Positions 46,746-56,589 of a DNA stretch of 64,000 bases are shown piece after piece. The stretch spans positions 88,654 through 152,653 of the forward strand of contig NZ_JAPHUF010000010.1 in the NCBI RefSeq assembly GCF_026196735.1, given 5' to 3'. The stretch comes from Sulfurimonas sp. (GTDB lineage Bacteria > Campylobacterota > Campylobacteria > Campylobacterales > Sulfurimonadaceae). Made by a program: the position numbers and the translations under genes. Within the stretch, counting starts at the first letter, position 1. Every line of letters begins with the position of its first letter. The notes beneath the pieces were generated by a model. The model was not told the DNA's origin. It was given only the letters and a program-made list of their open reading frames with translations, and did not search any database.

Positions 46746-48410
46746 ATGAATAGAATATTTTTATTTTTAATACTGGGAACAATTGCAGTATTTGCATCTG
46801 GTGCCATAGAGGGTGAGATACAAAAACAAGACCTTAATATGTCTGCTATTGTAATGTTTTTAATATTTGTAGGCGGTACTTTGGGTATCACTTACTGGGC
46901 TGCAAAAAGAACAAAAAGTGCAAAAGACTTTTATACTGCAGGTGGTGGAATAACCGGTTTTCAAAATGGTATGGCAATAGCAGGTGACTACATGTCAGCC
47001 GCGTCATTTCTTGGAATTTCCGGTCTTGTTTATTTAAAGGGTTATGATGGACTGATTTATTCTATAGGTTTTTTAGTTGGTTGGCCAATTATACTTTTTA
47101 TGATTGCTGAGCCACTTAGAAACTTAGGTAAGTATACATTTGCCGATGTTGCTTCTTATAGACTTCGTCAAACACCAATTAGAAGTTTAGCGGCATCTGG
47201 TTCAATCGCAACTGTTATTCTTTATCTTATCGCTCAAATGGTTGGTTCGGGTAAACTTATTGAGCTTCTGTTTGGTCTTGAGTATGAAATAGCTGTTATC
47301 TTGGTTGGTGTTTTGATGATACTTTATGTAACATTTGGTGGTATGCTTGCAACTACATGGGTTCAGATTATTAAAGCATTTTTACTACTATCAGGTGCTA
47401 CATTTATGGCAGTAGCTGTTATGGCACATTATGATTTTAATTTTGGTGCACTTTTTTCACATGCAACAGAGCTTAAAGGTATTAAAATTATGAGTCCTGG
47501 CGGATTGGTTAGTGACCCAATATCTGCTATATCCTTAGCCGTAGCACTTATGTTTGGTACAGCCGGTCTTCCTCACATCCTTATGAGATTTTTTACGGTT
47601 AGTGATGCAAAAGAAGCTCGTAAATCAGTTTTTTATGCAACTGGTTTTATCGGTTATTTTTATATTTTAACTTTTATTATTGGTTTTGGCGCGATTGTCA
47701 TGGTTTTTCAAAATCCTCAATATTTAGACATGGCAAAGCAAGCTATAGACGGTGGTTATCCTATTTTAGGCGGAAACAACATGGCTGCAATTCATCTTTC
47801 TCATGCAGTTGGTGGTGACTTTTTCTTAGGTTTTATTTCAGCTGTTGCATTTGCAACTATTTTAGCTGTTGTATCCGGTCTTACTTTAGCCGGTGCATCT
47901 GCAATAAGTCACGACCTTTACGCTTCAGTAATTAAAAAAGGTAAAGCTGACGGTATGGCTGAGATGAGAGTATCTAAAATTGCTACAGTTGTTCTTGGGC
48001 TTCTTGCAATAATTATGGGTATTATGTTTGAACAGCAAAATATTGCATTTGTTGTTGGTCTTGCTTTTGCTATTGCAGCATCTGCAAACTTTCCGATTTT
48101 ATTTCTTTCTATGTACTGGAGTAAACTTACAACTCGCGGTGCTGTAATTGGTGGCTCCTTAGGATTAGCAACCGCTGTTATTTTAGTTGTTTTGGGCCCA
48201 ATTGTATGGGTTGATATTTTAGGAAATGCAGAGGCGATTTTTCCTTATAAATATCCGGCACTGTTCTCTGTAACGGCAGCATTTATCGGTATCTGGTTTT
48301 TCTCTATTACAGACAGCTCTCATAATGCCGAGCAAGAAAGAGAAGCTTTTGAAGCTCAATATATTAGAAGTCAGACAGGTATCGGTGCTGAAGGCGCTAG
48401 TGAACACTAA
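46746..48410 (+). CDS. actP: Cation/acetate symporter ActP
   Basis: A 554-aa solute:sodium symporter-family protein with about 13 membrane segments plus an N-terminal signal-like helix. It shows [44 protein letters not shown] and [16 protein letters not shown], which are typical of ActP. It imports acetate and related short-chain monocarboxylates, working with the acetyl-CoA synthetase encoded downstream. It directly abuts the DUF485 gene. Confidence 0.95.
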   Translation: MNRIFLFLILGTIAVFASGAIEGEIQKQDLNMSAIVMFLIFVGGTLGITYWAAKRTKSAKDFYTAGGGITGFQNGMAIAGDYMSAASFLGISGLVYLKGYDGLIYSIGFLVGWPIILFMIAEPLRNLGKYTFADVASYRLRQTPIRSLAASGSIATVILYLIAQMVGSGKLIELLFGLEYEIAVILVGVLMILYVTFGGMLATTWVQIIKAFLLLSGATFMAVAVMAHYDFNFGALFSHATELKGIKIMSPGGLVSDPISAISLAVALMFGTAGLPHILMRFFTVSDAKEARKSVFYATGFIGYFYILTFIIGFGAIVMVFQNPQYLDMAKQAIDGGYPILGGNNMAAIHLSHAVGGDFFLGFISAVAFATILAVVSGLTLAGASAISHDLYASVIKKGKADGMAEMRVSKIATVVLGLLAIIMGIMFEQQNIAFVVGLAFAIAASANFPILFLSMYWSKLTTRGAVIGGSLGLATAVILVVLGPIVWVDILGNAEAIFPYKYPALFSVTAAFIGIWFFSITDSSHNAEQEREAFEAQYIRSQTGIGAEGASEH

Positions 48411-48417
48411 TTAGTCC

Positions 48418-48530
48418 GTAAAAGGAACTCGCCCCTTTTACTTCGCTTGCGCCGCTACTGTGTTAAAACACGATGCAGTAAAAAACTAAATTTTTTACTG
48501 TAGGCGACTAAAGACAGCCTTGAGGGCTGT
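48418..48530 (+). repeat. Chain of stem-loops between actP and the DUF294 gene
   Basis: Four inverted repeats follow one another in the gap: GTAAAAGG/CCTTTTAC (48418-48425 and 48434-48441), GTGTT/AACAC (48460-48471), CAGTAAAAAA/TTTTTTACTG (48476-48485 and 48491-48500) and ACAGCC/GGCTGT (48514-48519 and 48525-48530). The first part is richer in G and C than the genes around it. They could lower readthrough from actP into the downstream genes, protect the upstream mRNA end, or be a dispersed intergenic repeat. Confidence 0.55.
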
Positions 48531-48552
48531 TAAAATATGGAGTATGTTTTTC

Positions 48553-50367
48553 ATGAGTATATTAGACCAGAGAAAACTTATTGAATCTATTCATCCTTTT
48601 GAACTACTAAGTTCAAGCGCTTTAGACACTCTTATGAAAAAGATAGATATCGCTTACTATCCCAAAGACACTCTTTTAATCTCGCCGAGTCTTGAATCAA
48701 TTGCTTTTTATATTATTATAAAAGGTTCTGTAAAAGAACTAATAGATGATGAAGTTTACAGTGTTTTTAATGCTGGAGACAGCTTTGATGCGGATGCTCT
48801 CATCTACTCAACAACCAAAGGCAAATTTGTTGTTGATGAAGACTTGATATGCTACGAGATCAAAAAAAATGATTTTATTGATTTAATGCAAAACAAAGAT
48901 GTTCAAAGTTATTTTTTACAAGATTTTGTAACAAGACACCAAAACCTAAAAGATTATGAACTTCAAAGTGAATTGTCTTCTTTTTTAATTGCAAAAGTAT
49001 CTGATATTTTTCTACATGAAGCCTGCATAGTAGAACCAACACAGAGTATTTATAATGCACTAGTTGAACAACAAGATAAAAAAGCAAAAGTAATTTTAGT
49101 AAAAGAGATTGATTCTTACTCTATTGTAACTGATACTGATATACGAAAAAAAATGCTTTTAGGCAAATTCAATACAGATGATACTATTGATAAAATTGCT
49201 ACAAAAAATCTCATAACTATAGATATCAATGACTTTTTATTTAATGCGCTTTTATCCATGACTCACAATGAAATAAAAAGATTAGTTGTAATGAACAAAG
49301 ATAAAGTTGAAGGAATTTTAGAACAATTAGACCTTCTTAGTTACTTTGCTAACCATTCCCATCTTGTTGCAGTACAAATTGATAAAGCAAAAACAATAGA
49401 TGATTTGAAAAATCTTCAAAAAGATTTTAAAAATTTAATCATTACACTTACAGCTAAAGGCGTAAAAGTAAGATATGTGACAAAACTTGTATCTGCTCTA
49501 AATCTAAAGGTTTACAAAAAAGTTTTTGACATGTGCGTGGATAAACCCTTACAAAACAAGTGTGCACTTATCGTTATGGGCAGCGAAGGCAGAGAGGAAC
49601 AAACCTTTAAAACAGACCAGGATAATGCTCTCATTATTGAAGATTGCGCTGATACACAAAAGTTTGAAGAAGCAATGAGTAAATTAAACAGTTATTTGCT
49701 AGAACTTGGATTTCCTAAATGCAAAGGCAATGTAATGGTAACTAATGCTTATTGGAGAAAAGAGGTTTATGCGTATAAAAACAGTATTGACAGCTGGGCA
49801 CACGATATGGGAGAAGATAGTCTTCGTAACCTAAGTATATTTTTGGATGCAAAATGCGTAGCCGGAAACTGTGCTTTATTAGATGAAGTAAATAACTACA
49901 TGTACAGTCACTTTTATCAAAGAGATGATGTTTTAGCGCATATTGCAAAAGCAATTTTAAATTTCCAAACACCAATATCTATGTTTTCTTCATTTGTTAC
50001 AGATAAAGAGTATAACAATAAATTAGACATAAAAAAAGGAGGTATATTTGCCATTGTTCACGGTGTTCGCACACTGTGTTTACAGTATGAAATAAAAGCA
50101 ACCAATACAATTGAAAGAATAAAAGAGCTAAATAGGCAAGGTGTAATTGATAAAATATTTGCAACAGAGCTTATTGAGAGTTTTGATACATTGTCATCAA
50201 TTCGTCTAAAAGCAATGCTAGAAGCAAAAGATTTAGATGAAAGTAACTATATAAATCCTAATAATTTGCAAAAAAATCAAAGGGATTTACTAAAAGATAG
50301 TTTTAAAATTATAAATAAGTTTAAAAAGTTTATGATTTTTCATTTTCATTTAAATATGGTTTCGTAA
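48553..50367 (+). CDS. cNMP-binding/CBS/DUF294 nucleotidyltransferase-like regulator
   Basis: About 604 aa from the ATG at 48553, which has a GGAG 11 bases upstream; an in-frame TTG at 48520 lies inside a stem-loop and is less likely. Domains in order: cyclic-nucleotide-binding-like fold (about 10-125), a CBS pair (about 150-275), the DUF294 nucleotidyltransferase domain with GSEGREEQTFKTDQDNAL and a C-terminal helical DUF294_C part. The GSE and DxD motifs look intact. In other bacteria this protein is encoded with a DnaQ-type exonuclease in acetate operons, as here; its target is not known. Confidence 0.87.
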   Translation: MSILDQRKLIESIHPFELLSSSALDTLMKKIDIAYYPKDTLLISPSLESIAFYIIIKGSVKELIDDEVYSVFNAGDSFDADALIYSTTKGKFVVDEDLICYEIKKNDFIDLMQNKDVQSYFLQDFVTRHQNLKDYELQSELSSFLIAKVSDIFLHEACIVEPTQSIYNALVEQQDKKAKVILVKEIDSYSIVTDTDIRKKMLLGKFNTDDTIDKIATKNLITIDINDFLFNALLSMTHNEIKRLVVMNKDKVEGILEQLDLLSYFANHSHLVAVQIDKAKTIDDLKNLQKDFKNLIITLTAKGVKVRYVTKLVSALNLKVYKKVFDMCVDKPLQNKCALIVMGSEGREEQTFKTDQDNALIIEDCADTQKFEEAMSKLNSYLLELGFPKCKGNVMVTNAYWRKEVYAYKNSIDSWAHDMGEDSLRNLSIFLDAKCVAGNCALLDEVNNYMYSHFYQRDDVLAHIAKAILNFQTPISMFSSFVTDKEYNNKLDIKKGGIFAIVHGVRTLCLQYEIKATNTIERIKELNRQGVIDKIFATELIESFDTLSSIRLKAMLEAKDLDESNYINPNNLQKNQRDLLKDSFKIINKFKKFMIFHFHLNMVS

Positions 50368-50984
50368 TGATAGCTTCATTATTAAAAAAACTTAAAACAA
50401 GCGCTAACCATTCAAGACTTAATGATAAAAACTTTGAATTTTTGTTTGAGGAAGATACAAGTGGTGAGTATGTTGTGTTTGATACAGAAACAACAGGTTT
50501 AGATCCAAAAAAAGATGAGCTGTTGTCAATTGGGGCAGTTAAAGTTAAGGGCAATAAAATTATAATATCAGAGACTTTTGAAGTATTAATACGAAACTCT
50601 GGTAAAATAAATCCTAAGAGTATAGAGATACATCAAATTAGACCTTGTGATTTAGAAAATGCTAAGGTTATGGATTTGGCTATTAAAGAATTTTTGCATT
50701 TTATAGGCTCTAGACCCCTTGTTGGCTACTATTTAGAGTTTGATGTTGCAATGATAAATAAATACACAAAACCGATGTTGGGCATTACCTTACCAAACAA
50801 AATGATTGAAGTATCTGAAATATACTTTGATAAAAATGTTTCATTAATTCCGCAAGGAAATATTGATTTACGGTTTGATACAATCTTAAAAAAATGTGAG
50901 GTTCCTGATATGGGAGCACACAATGCTGTAAATGATGCGATTATGACAGCAATGATATATTTAAAATTAACAAAGGAAAAATAA
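50367..50984 (+). CDS. DnaQ-like 3'-5' exonuclease
   Basis: A 205-aa DEDD exonuclease. It has Exo I in FDTETTGLDPKKDELLSIGAVKV, Exo II in VGYYLEFDVAMINKY and Exo III in HNAVNDAIMTA, so the metal-binding acidic residues are present with the DEDDh His. It is not within a replication operon; it overlaps the DUF294 gene by one base and abuts acs. The substrate may be a nucleotide or RNA tied to the regulation of this operon rather than DNA proofreading. Confidence 0.88.
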   Translation: MIASLLKKLKTSANHSRLNDKNFEFLFEEDTSGEYVVFDTETTGLDPKKDELLSIGAVKVKGNKIIISETFEVLIRNSGKINPKSIEIHQIRPCDLENAKVMDLAIKEFLHFIGSRPLVGYYLEFDVAMINKYTKPMLGITLPNKMIEVSEIYFDKNVSLIPQGNIDLRFDTILKKCEVPDMGAHNAVNDAIMTAMIYLKLTKEK

Positions 50985-52934
50985 ATGTCAGATTTACATA
51001 ATAGAAAAGTTTACCATCCAAATGAAGAGTTTGCAAAAAACGCAGCTATTAAAAGTATGGATGAATATAGAGCACTACAAGATGAAGCTACAAATGACTA
51101 TGAAGGTTTCTGGGGCAGATTTGCAAAAGAAAAGCTTGACTGGGTTGAGCCATTTACAAATGTACTTGATGAGTCAGATTTTCCATTTGTAAAGTGGTTT
51201 GATGGCGGAAAACTAAATGTTTCATCTCAATGTATCGACCGTCATTTAGATGCTCGCGGTGATAAAACTGCTATACTTTTTGAAGGTGACAGAGGTGATG
51301 TTCAAAAAATTACTTATAAAGAACTCTCAAAAAATGTAAATAAGTTTGCAAACCTTTTAAAAGAAGACTTCGAAGTTAAAAAAGGTGACAGAGTTGTTAT
51401 CTATATGCCGATGATTCCAGAAGCTGCATACGCAATGTTAGCATGTGCAAGAATCGGCGCTATTCACTCAATAGTATTTGGCGGATTTTCGGCAGAAGCA
51501 CTTAAAGATAGAATTCAAGATGCAGAAGCTAAGGTTGTTATAACAGCAGATGGAGCTTACAGAAAAACTAAACCATATATGCTAAAACCTGTTGTAGATA
51601 CTGCACTCGAAGGTGAAACGCCTGTTAAAAAGGTATTGGTTGTTGAGAGAAACAATGAAGAAATTAATTGGGTTGACGGAAGAGATTATTCATATCACGA
51701 ACTGATTAAAAACAAATCAGATGTTTGTGCGCCAGAAGTTATGGACTCAGAAGATCCGCTTTTCTTGCTTTATACTTCAGGTTCTACTGGTAAACCAAAA
51801 GGTGTTCAACACAATAGTGCAGGGTACATTTTATGGGCTCAGATGACAATGGAGTGGGTTTTTGATGTAAAAGAAGATGATGTTTATTGGTGTACAGCTG
51901 ATGTTGGCTGGATTACAGGACATACATATATAGTTTATGGACCGCTTGCAATGGGTGCTACAACCGTAATGTTTGAAGGTGTTATTACTTATCCTGATGC
52001 TGGTCGCCCTTGGAAAATGGTACAAGACCATAAAGTAAATCAGTTCTACACAGCCCCTACGGCTATTCGTGTTTTACATAAAATGGGTGAGCATGAACCT
52101 GCTAACTATGATGTGTCATCTTTAAAAGTTCTTGGAACTGTTGGTGAACCAATCGATCCTCCGGCATGGAAGTGGTACTATGAAGAGGTTGGTAATTCAA
52201 AATGTGCTATTGTTGATACATACTGGCAAACAGAAACAGGTGGACATGTTGTATCGCCACTTCCTGGTGCTACTCCTATCAAACCGGCATGTGCAACACT
52301 TCCGCTTCCTGGAATTATGGCCGAGATTATTGATGAAGAAGGAAATACTCCTGAACTCGGTGAAAAAGGACTAATGTGTATTACTCGTCCTTGGCCTGCT
52401 ATGATAAGAGGCGTTTGGGGCGATAAAGAGAGATTTATCAAGTCTTACTTTGGTGATGTTAAAAAAGACGGTAAACCAGTTTACTTTACAGGTGACGGCG
52501 CTGTTTATGACAAAGATGGTTATATAACTATTACCGGTCGTACTGATGATGTTATCAATGTTTCTGGACATAGAATGGGAACAGCAGAAGTTGAAGCAGC
52601 AATCCTAAAAGATGATAATGTAGCAGAAGTAGCTGTTGTTGGTAAACCACACCCTTTAAAAGGTGAAGGTATATTTGCTTATATAGCTCTAAAATCTGAA
52701 GTATCAGATGAAGAAGCTGAGAAAAAATCTATCAATAATATTATAAAACAAGAAATAGGAAATATAGCACTCTGTGATCATATAATTTTTGTTCCTGGAC
52801 TTCCAAAGACTCGTTCAGGGAAAATCATGAGAAGAATACTTCGCTCAATTGCTAAGGGTGAAGAGATTACACAAGATATTTCTACTTTGGAAGATCCAAG
52901 TATAGTTGAAAAAATTGTAGCAATGGCAAAGTAG
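50985..52934 (+). CDS. acs: Acetyl-CoA synthetase (AMP-forming)
   Basis: A 649-aa adenylate-forming enzyme of full length. It has the AMP-binding loop [41 protein letters not shown] and the C-terminal [10 protein letters not shown], whose Lys is the usual acetylation site that shuts the enzyme off. It activates acetate brought in by ActP. It ends the acetate operon; its stop codon lies in the stem of a hairpin shared with the convergent mgtE. Confidence 0.97.
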   Translation: MSDLHNRKVYHPNEEFAKNAAIKSMDEYRALQDEATNDYEGFWGRFAKEKLDWVEPFTNVLDESDFPFVKWFDGGKLNVSSQCIDRHLDARGDKTAILFEGDRGDVQKITYKELSKNVNKFANLLKEDFEVKKGDRVVIYMPMIPEAAYAMLACARIGAIHSIVFGGFSAEALKDRIQDAEAKVVITADGAYRKTKPYMLKPVVDTALEGETPVKKVLVVERNNEEINWVDGRDYSYHELIKNKSDVCAPEVMDSEDPLFLLYTSGSTGKPKGVQHNSAGYILWAQMTMEWVFDVKEDDVYWCTADVGWITGHTYIVYGPLAMGATTVMFEGVITYPDAGRPWKMVQDHKVNQFYTAPTAIRVLHKMGEHEPANYDVSSLKVLGTVGEPIDPPAWKWYYEEVGNSKCAIVDTYWQTETGGHVVSPLPGATPIKPACATLPLPGIMAEIIDEEGNTPELGEKGLMCITRPWPAMIRGVWGDKERFIKSYFGDVKKDGKPVYFTGDGAVYDKDGYITITGRTDDVINVSGHRMGTAEVEAAILKDDNVAEVAVVGKPHPLKGEGIFAYIALKSEVSDEEAEKKSINNIIKQEIGNIALCDHIIFVPGLPKTRSGKIMRRILRSIAKGEEITQDISTLEDPSIVEKIVAMAK

Positions 52935-52948
52935 GGTTTTCCTACTTT
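52928..52948. terminator. Bidirectional hairpin between acs and mgtE
   Basis: AAAGTAGG (52928-52935) and CCTACTTT (52941-52948) form a perfect 8-bp stem with a five-base loop. It starts inside the last codons of acs and stands ten bases before the end of the convergent mgtE. A run of T within the loop and A/T flanks would allow it to work in both directions, although no long T tract follows. Confidence 0.55.
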
Positions 52949-52957
52949 ACCAACACA

Positions 52958-54319
52958 TCACAGTAAGATAATTGTCGCAAGCCCAAGAAAGCTGAAAAAT
53001 CCTACTATATCGGTAACGGTTGTTAAAATTACTGAAGATCCAACAGCTGGGTCTATGTCTGCTTTTTTCAAAATTAGCGGTATCATAGAACCAAAAAACC
53101 CAGCAGTTATAAGATTTATAACCATTGAAAGTGCTATTACAACACCCAAAAGAGGCATAGAAAACCATAACCAAGCTATTATGCCAATTACAAGCGCAAA
53201 TATGGAACCATTCATGATAGATAAAATCACTTCTTTTTTTATAGTTTTTTTAGCGTCATCGTCACTAATGTCACCAAGTGCCATTTGACGCACCGTTACT
53301 GTTAGTGTTTGAGTTCCTGCATTTCCACCCATTGAAGCAACAATTGGCATTAGTACAGCTAGTGCCACTAGTGACTGTAAGGTTGTATCAAAGAGTCCAA
53401 TTACCAAAGAAGCGGCTATGGCTGTTAGAAGATTAATGCCAAGCCAGATAGCACGGTGTTTACCAATGAGAAAAAGGCTCTCTTCTTGTTCAGCTTCATC
53501 GTTTACACCAGCAAGGTTATACAGTTGTCCGGTAGCACGCTCTTCTATGATGTCATAGATATCATCTGAGGTGATACGACCAAGAAGTTTTCCTTTTAAA
53601 TCAACTACGGCGATAACGCCCATGTCATAATTTGATGCTATCTCGACAACATCATGTATGTCATCTTTTGCATTTACGGAGATGGTATTTAACCCCTCTT
53701 TTATAAGCTCTTCGTATTTGACATTTGGGCCAAGCAGTATCAAATCCTCTAACGGGATAGAACCTAAAAATTTATTTCTTCGTGTAATCACATAAACCTG
53801 ATAGACACTGTCGAGTTCTTTTGCCGCTTTAAGGCGCTTTAGTCTTCTGATTGATTCACCGACTTGCTCATCAATATATGCTGAGAAAAGCTCAGTTTGC
53901 ATATACGCACCAGCTTCGTAATCACCGTAAGATATAAGTGTCTCAAGATTTTCTCTGTCTTCATTAGGAAGATTTTGCAGTACCTCTTCAGCTATATCTT
54001 CATCAATCTCTTCGATATTACGAATCAATTCAGCTGCATCGTCCGTGTCAAGAGTGTTGGCAAGTTCTGCAAGCTCATTGGTACTAAAGTGTTCAACCAA
54101 CTCTTCATGACACTGCTTAGGAAGTTCTATAAGGACGAGAGCTTTTAACTCTTCAGGCAGTTTTGCCAACTCTGCTAAGTATATCTTCTCATCAATATCA
54201 CGCAATTCTAAAAGAAGTTCGGCAATATCGTACGGATGAAGATTTGTATCAAACCCATCTATATATTTTTGTACTCTAAGTTCAAGAGATTCAATAAGTT
54301 CTTGTGATGAGTATTTCAT
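52958..54319 (-). CDS. mgtE: Magnesium transporter MgtE
   Basis: A 453-aa protein with the full MgtE layout: an N-terminal superhelical domain (about 20-130), two CBS motifs (about 135-255) and five C-terminal membrane helices with PIVASMGGNAGTQTLTVTVRQMALG and the selectivity-region acidic residues. It is a gated Mg2+ channel of the inner membrane. It is the last gene of a minus-strand run starting at 56389, separated from the next gene upstream by 12 bases. Confidence 0.94.
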   Translation of the reverse strand: MKYSSQELIESLELRVQKYIDGFDTNLHPYDIAELLLELRDIDEKIYLAELAKLPEELKALVLIELPKQCHEELVEHFSTNELAELANTLDTDDAAELIRNIEEIDEDIAEEVLQNLPNEDRENLETLISYGDYEAGAYMQTELFSAYIDEQVGESIRRLKRLKAAKELDSVYQVYVITRRNKFLGSIPLEDLILLGPNVKYEELIKEGLNTISVNAKDDIHDVVEIASNYDMGVIAVVDLKGKLLGRITSDDIYDIIEERATGQLYNLAGVNDEAEQEESLFLIGKHRAIWLGINLLTAIAASLVIGLFDTTLQSLVALAVLMPIVASMGGNAGTQTLTVTVRQMALGDISDDDAKKTIKKEVILSIMNGSIFALVIGIIAWLWFSMPLLGVVIALSMVINLITAGFFGSMIPLILKKADIDPAVGSSVILTTVTDIVGFFSFLGLATIILL

Positions 54320-54331
54320 ACTAGTTTTTCC

Positions 54332-54982
54332 TTATAAATTTATTTTTTCACTAAGCAGGCTTTTTTGTCGCTCTATGATAGTTTCTTCTGTCTGAACAAT
54401 ATTTTTAAATTTTGCATAAAGTTTGTACTCAATAAATATAACATAAATTCCAAAGATACCTAATGAATATAATATATTTTTTAATGCTATATCAAAATAG
54501 TCAAAAATCATGGCACTTACAGCTCCACCAATTATGGCAGCAGACACAATAAAAGAGCGCAACATTAAGTAATCTTTTAACTCTATCTCATTTTTCATAA
54601 AGTCTATTGTATGAATTCTTGATATCTCAAAAGTGATAGCTTGAAATGTAAATATACTTAGTATTACATATGTAAATATCACTATGTCAACTTCAATCAA
54701 AAAATAGCTACTTATCTGAATGATGTCTAGTATAATTACAAACATATATATTTTATATATTTTTACTTTTTTAAACAGTGGCTGTATCAAACCATCAGTT
54801 GCACTTATGAGCATATAAAAACTTATCATAAAAACAGGAAGATATAAACCTTCAAGTTTTGCTATATAGGGCATTAAAACCCAGTCTATATATGTGCTTA
54901 AAAATAAAACTACAAATTGAAGTTTTAAAAGTTTGCTTTTTCTTACCTCTTTATATAGTTTTGTGTAATTTTTGTAAACCAT
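54332..54982 (-). CDS. Unrecognised polytopic membrane protein
   Basis: About 216 aa from the ATG at 54982, which has a GGAGAT site upstream; an in-frame start at 55018 adds residues with no such site. The protein has about five or six membrane segments (after a basic N-terminus, then around residues 20-35, 45-60, 75-105, 145-160 and 170-190) and a charged C-terminal tail. I see no family motif. Its start lies inside the end of the GNAT gene (32-base overlap), so it is co-translated with it. Confidence 0.6.
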   Translation of the reverse strand: MVYKNYTKLYKEVRKSKLLKLQFVVLFLSTYIDWVLMPYIAKLEGLYLPVFMISFYMLISATDGLIQPLFKKVKIYKIYMFVIILDIIQISSYFLIEVDIVIFTYVILSIFTFQAITFEISRIHTIDFMKNEIELKDYLMLRSFIVSAAIIGGAVSAMIFDYFDIALKNILYSLGIFGIYVIFIEYKLYAKFKNIVQTEETIIERQKSLLSEKINL

Positions 54983-55412
54983 TGTATATCTCCATAAGAT
55001 ATGCATCGCACCCATCAAGATAAAAAGAATTTATTTTTTTTATAGTTTTAAAACCGAAATTTTCATAGAGTGCTATGGCATTGTTATTATCAACTCTTAC
55101 CTCTAACACTGTTTTAAAAAACTTCATCTCATATAGTTGCTTTAGTGATTCACTTATTAATAGTTGAGCAATTTTTTTTCCTCTATGCTCTTTTTTAACA
55201 CCAAGTGAGTATATTTTTGCAACTTTTCTTTTAATAAGTACTAAAATATATCCAACTATTTCACTTTGAACTCTCACAACATAGATAAGATTGTTTTGTA
55301 TATGGTACCTAAGAGAACTTTTAGACAAAGGAAAGTTCTCTTTATTAAATAAACTCAGCTCAAGTTCATAAAGTTCATTTATATCTTTGATATCTGCTTT
55401 TTTTATTGTCAT
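54951..55412 (-). CDS. GNAT acetyltransferase, RimI-like
   Basis: A 153-aa single-domain GNAT. The acetyl-CoA loop is seen in GVKKEHRGKKIAQLLI (about 74-89), and LEVRVDNNNAIALYENFGFKT is the typical C-terminal beta-strand/Asn-Tyr signature of RimI-type N-terminal acetyltransferases. The substrate may be a ribosomal protein N-terminus or other amine; it cannot be read here. It overlaps the DUF2156 gene by four bases. Confidence 0.88.
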   Translation of the reverse strand: MTIKKADIKDINELYELELSLFNKENFPLSKSSLRYHIQNNLIYVVRVQSEIVGYILVLIKRKVAKIYSLGVKKEHRGKKIAQLLISESLKQLYEMKFFKTVLEVRVDNNNAIALYENFGFKTIKKINSFYLDGCDAYLMEIYNGLQKLHKTI

Positions 55413-56389
55413 TTTTGGTAAATTGTGTATTTTGGTACAAGCTTAAAAGGGCGATAAGACATTTTGACTTTTTTTAAATTTTCAAATCCCATATCATCGC
55501 CAACATTTATATAAGTAACATCATAATGCTCTTTTAACATTTTTGAAAATTCTCTAAATATAAACTGCGCACATCCAAGTACTTCAAAATCAGTTTTTTC
55601 AATGATAACCGTTGCAGTATCGTTGTTGATACGCTCACCAACCGTAAAGCCTTTAAGTTCACCATTTATATAAAGAACAATTCCAATAAGATTTAGCTTA
55701 GTATAATTTTTAAGCATATGTTTAATCGCGTGTCTTTCTTGATGAATACCCTCTAAGAACACTTCAGCTTCCTCTTTTGGCATATACTTAACTCTGTCTG
55801 CAACCCATTTGTTAAAAAGGTTTACTATCTCATCATGATGTTTATGCGTATCAAGTTCTTCTACAATATGGTCTGGATATGATTTTTTAAACTTATTTAT
55901 CTCAGTTCTTTTTGTATGGTAACTGTTCCCGCGAAGTTCTATTAAGGCATCTACTTGATATATATAATCAACAAGTTTTTTCTCAACAAGATAGTGTTCG
56001 AGCATCTCAAAAATATTTCCGGCTTCATCTGTTGATTGTAAAAATTCATCTATCATAGACTCTTGTACATAATCAATTCGCGCATAATATGGCGAACTGT
56101 TGTTTTCGTTCATAATCTCAAAACATTTTACAATGGCATCAGTTATGTATTTTTTCTTTCCTAGAGGTGGCAAAAGCATTGTTAACTCTCCTCCACTCAT
56201 AACAAACAAACAAAAACATTTGTTTATGATTGCATAAAAACCACTGCTGTTAGCAAGCCAAATGTAATTAGCCGCAAAAGTATAGTCACTAAGGTCAACA
56301 TCAAGCTTTGCAAGATATTTTTCTATTACAGGTTTAGTATCAATTGTGAAGGGCATCAGTATCTGTTCATTTACTGCCAAATTTGCCAT
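55409..56389 (-). CDS. DUF2156 (phosphatidylglycerol lysyltransferase C-terminal-like) protein
   Basis: A 326-aa soluble protein matching the GNAT-like double domain of DUF2156, related to the C-terminal part of MprF. It shows TFAANYIWL near 40, YHTKRTEINKFKKSYP near 155 and FTVGERINNDTATVIIEKTD near 245. No membrane part is present, so it is not a full lipid aminoacyltransferase. The acceptor is unknown. It starts a minus-strand run of four genes and faces pyrF across a 200-base divergent region. Confidence 0.83.
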   Translation of the reverse strand: MANLAVNEQILMPFTIDTKPVIEKYLAKLDVDLSDYTFAANYIWLANSSGFYAIINKCFCLFVMSGGELTMLLPPLGKKKYITDAIVKCFEIMNENNSSPYYARIDYVQESMIDEFLQSTDEAGNIFEMLEHYLVEKKLVDYIYQVDALIELRGNSYHTKRTEINKFKKSYPDHIVEELDTHKHHDEIVNLFNKWVADRVKYMPKEEAEVFLEGIHQERHAIKHMLKNYTKLNLIGIVLYINGELKGFTVGERINNDTATVIIEKTDFEVLGCAQFIFREFSKMLKEHYDVTYINVGDDMGFENLKKVKMSYRPFKLVPKYTIYQK

Positions 56390-56467
56390 TTAATTCCTCT
56401 TTATTTTGAAATAATTTTTGAAATAATACATCTTTTTTTTACTTTTGCATACACAACTTTTTTTAGC

Positions 56468-56499
56468 CTTTAAATGTGCCTATTTTAGGCTTTAAATGT
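56468..56499. repeat. Pair of 10-bp direct repeats in the divergent region before pyrF
   Basis: CTTTAAATGT occurs at 56468-56477 and again at 56490-56499. The starts are 22 bases apart, close to two helix turns, so both would face the same side of the DNA. An AGCCT/AGGCT inverted pair lies across them. This spacing suits a regulator binding two sites upstream of pyrF or the DUF2156 gene; in AT-rich DNA it could also be chance. Confidence 0.35.
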
Positions 56500-56553
56500 A
56501 TGGGTAATAATCTCTTAATTGCAACGGCTAAGGAGTAATAGTATTCAAGATGA

Positions 56554-56559
56554 TATAAT
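56554..56559 (+). promoter_or_regulatory. -10 element for pyrF
   Basis: A perfect TATAAT lies 30 bases before the pyrF ATG. No -35 element is evident at the proper spacing; the upstream DNA is AT-rich, as usual in this phylum. Confidence 0.5.
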
Positions 56560-56589
56560 TTCGTAATTAAAATTATAAAAAGAGAAACA

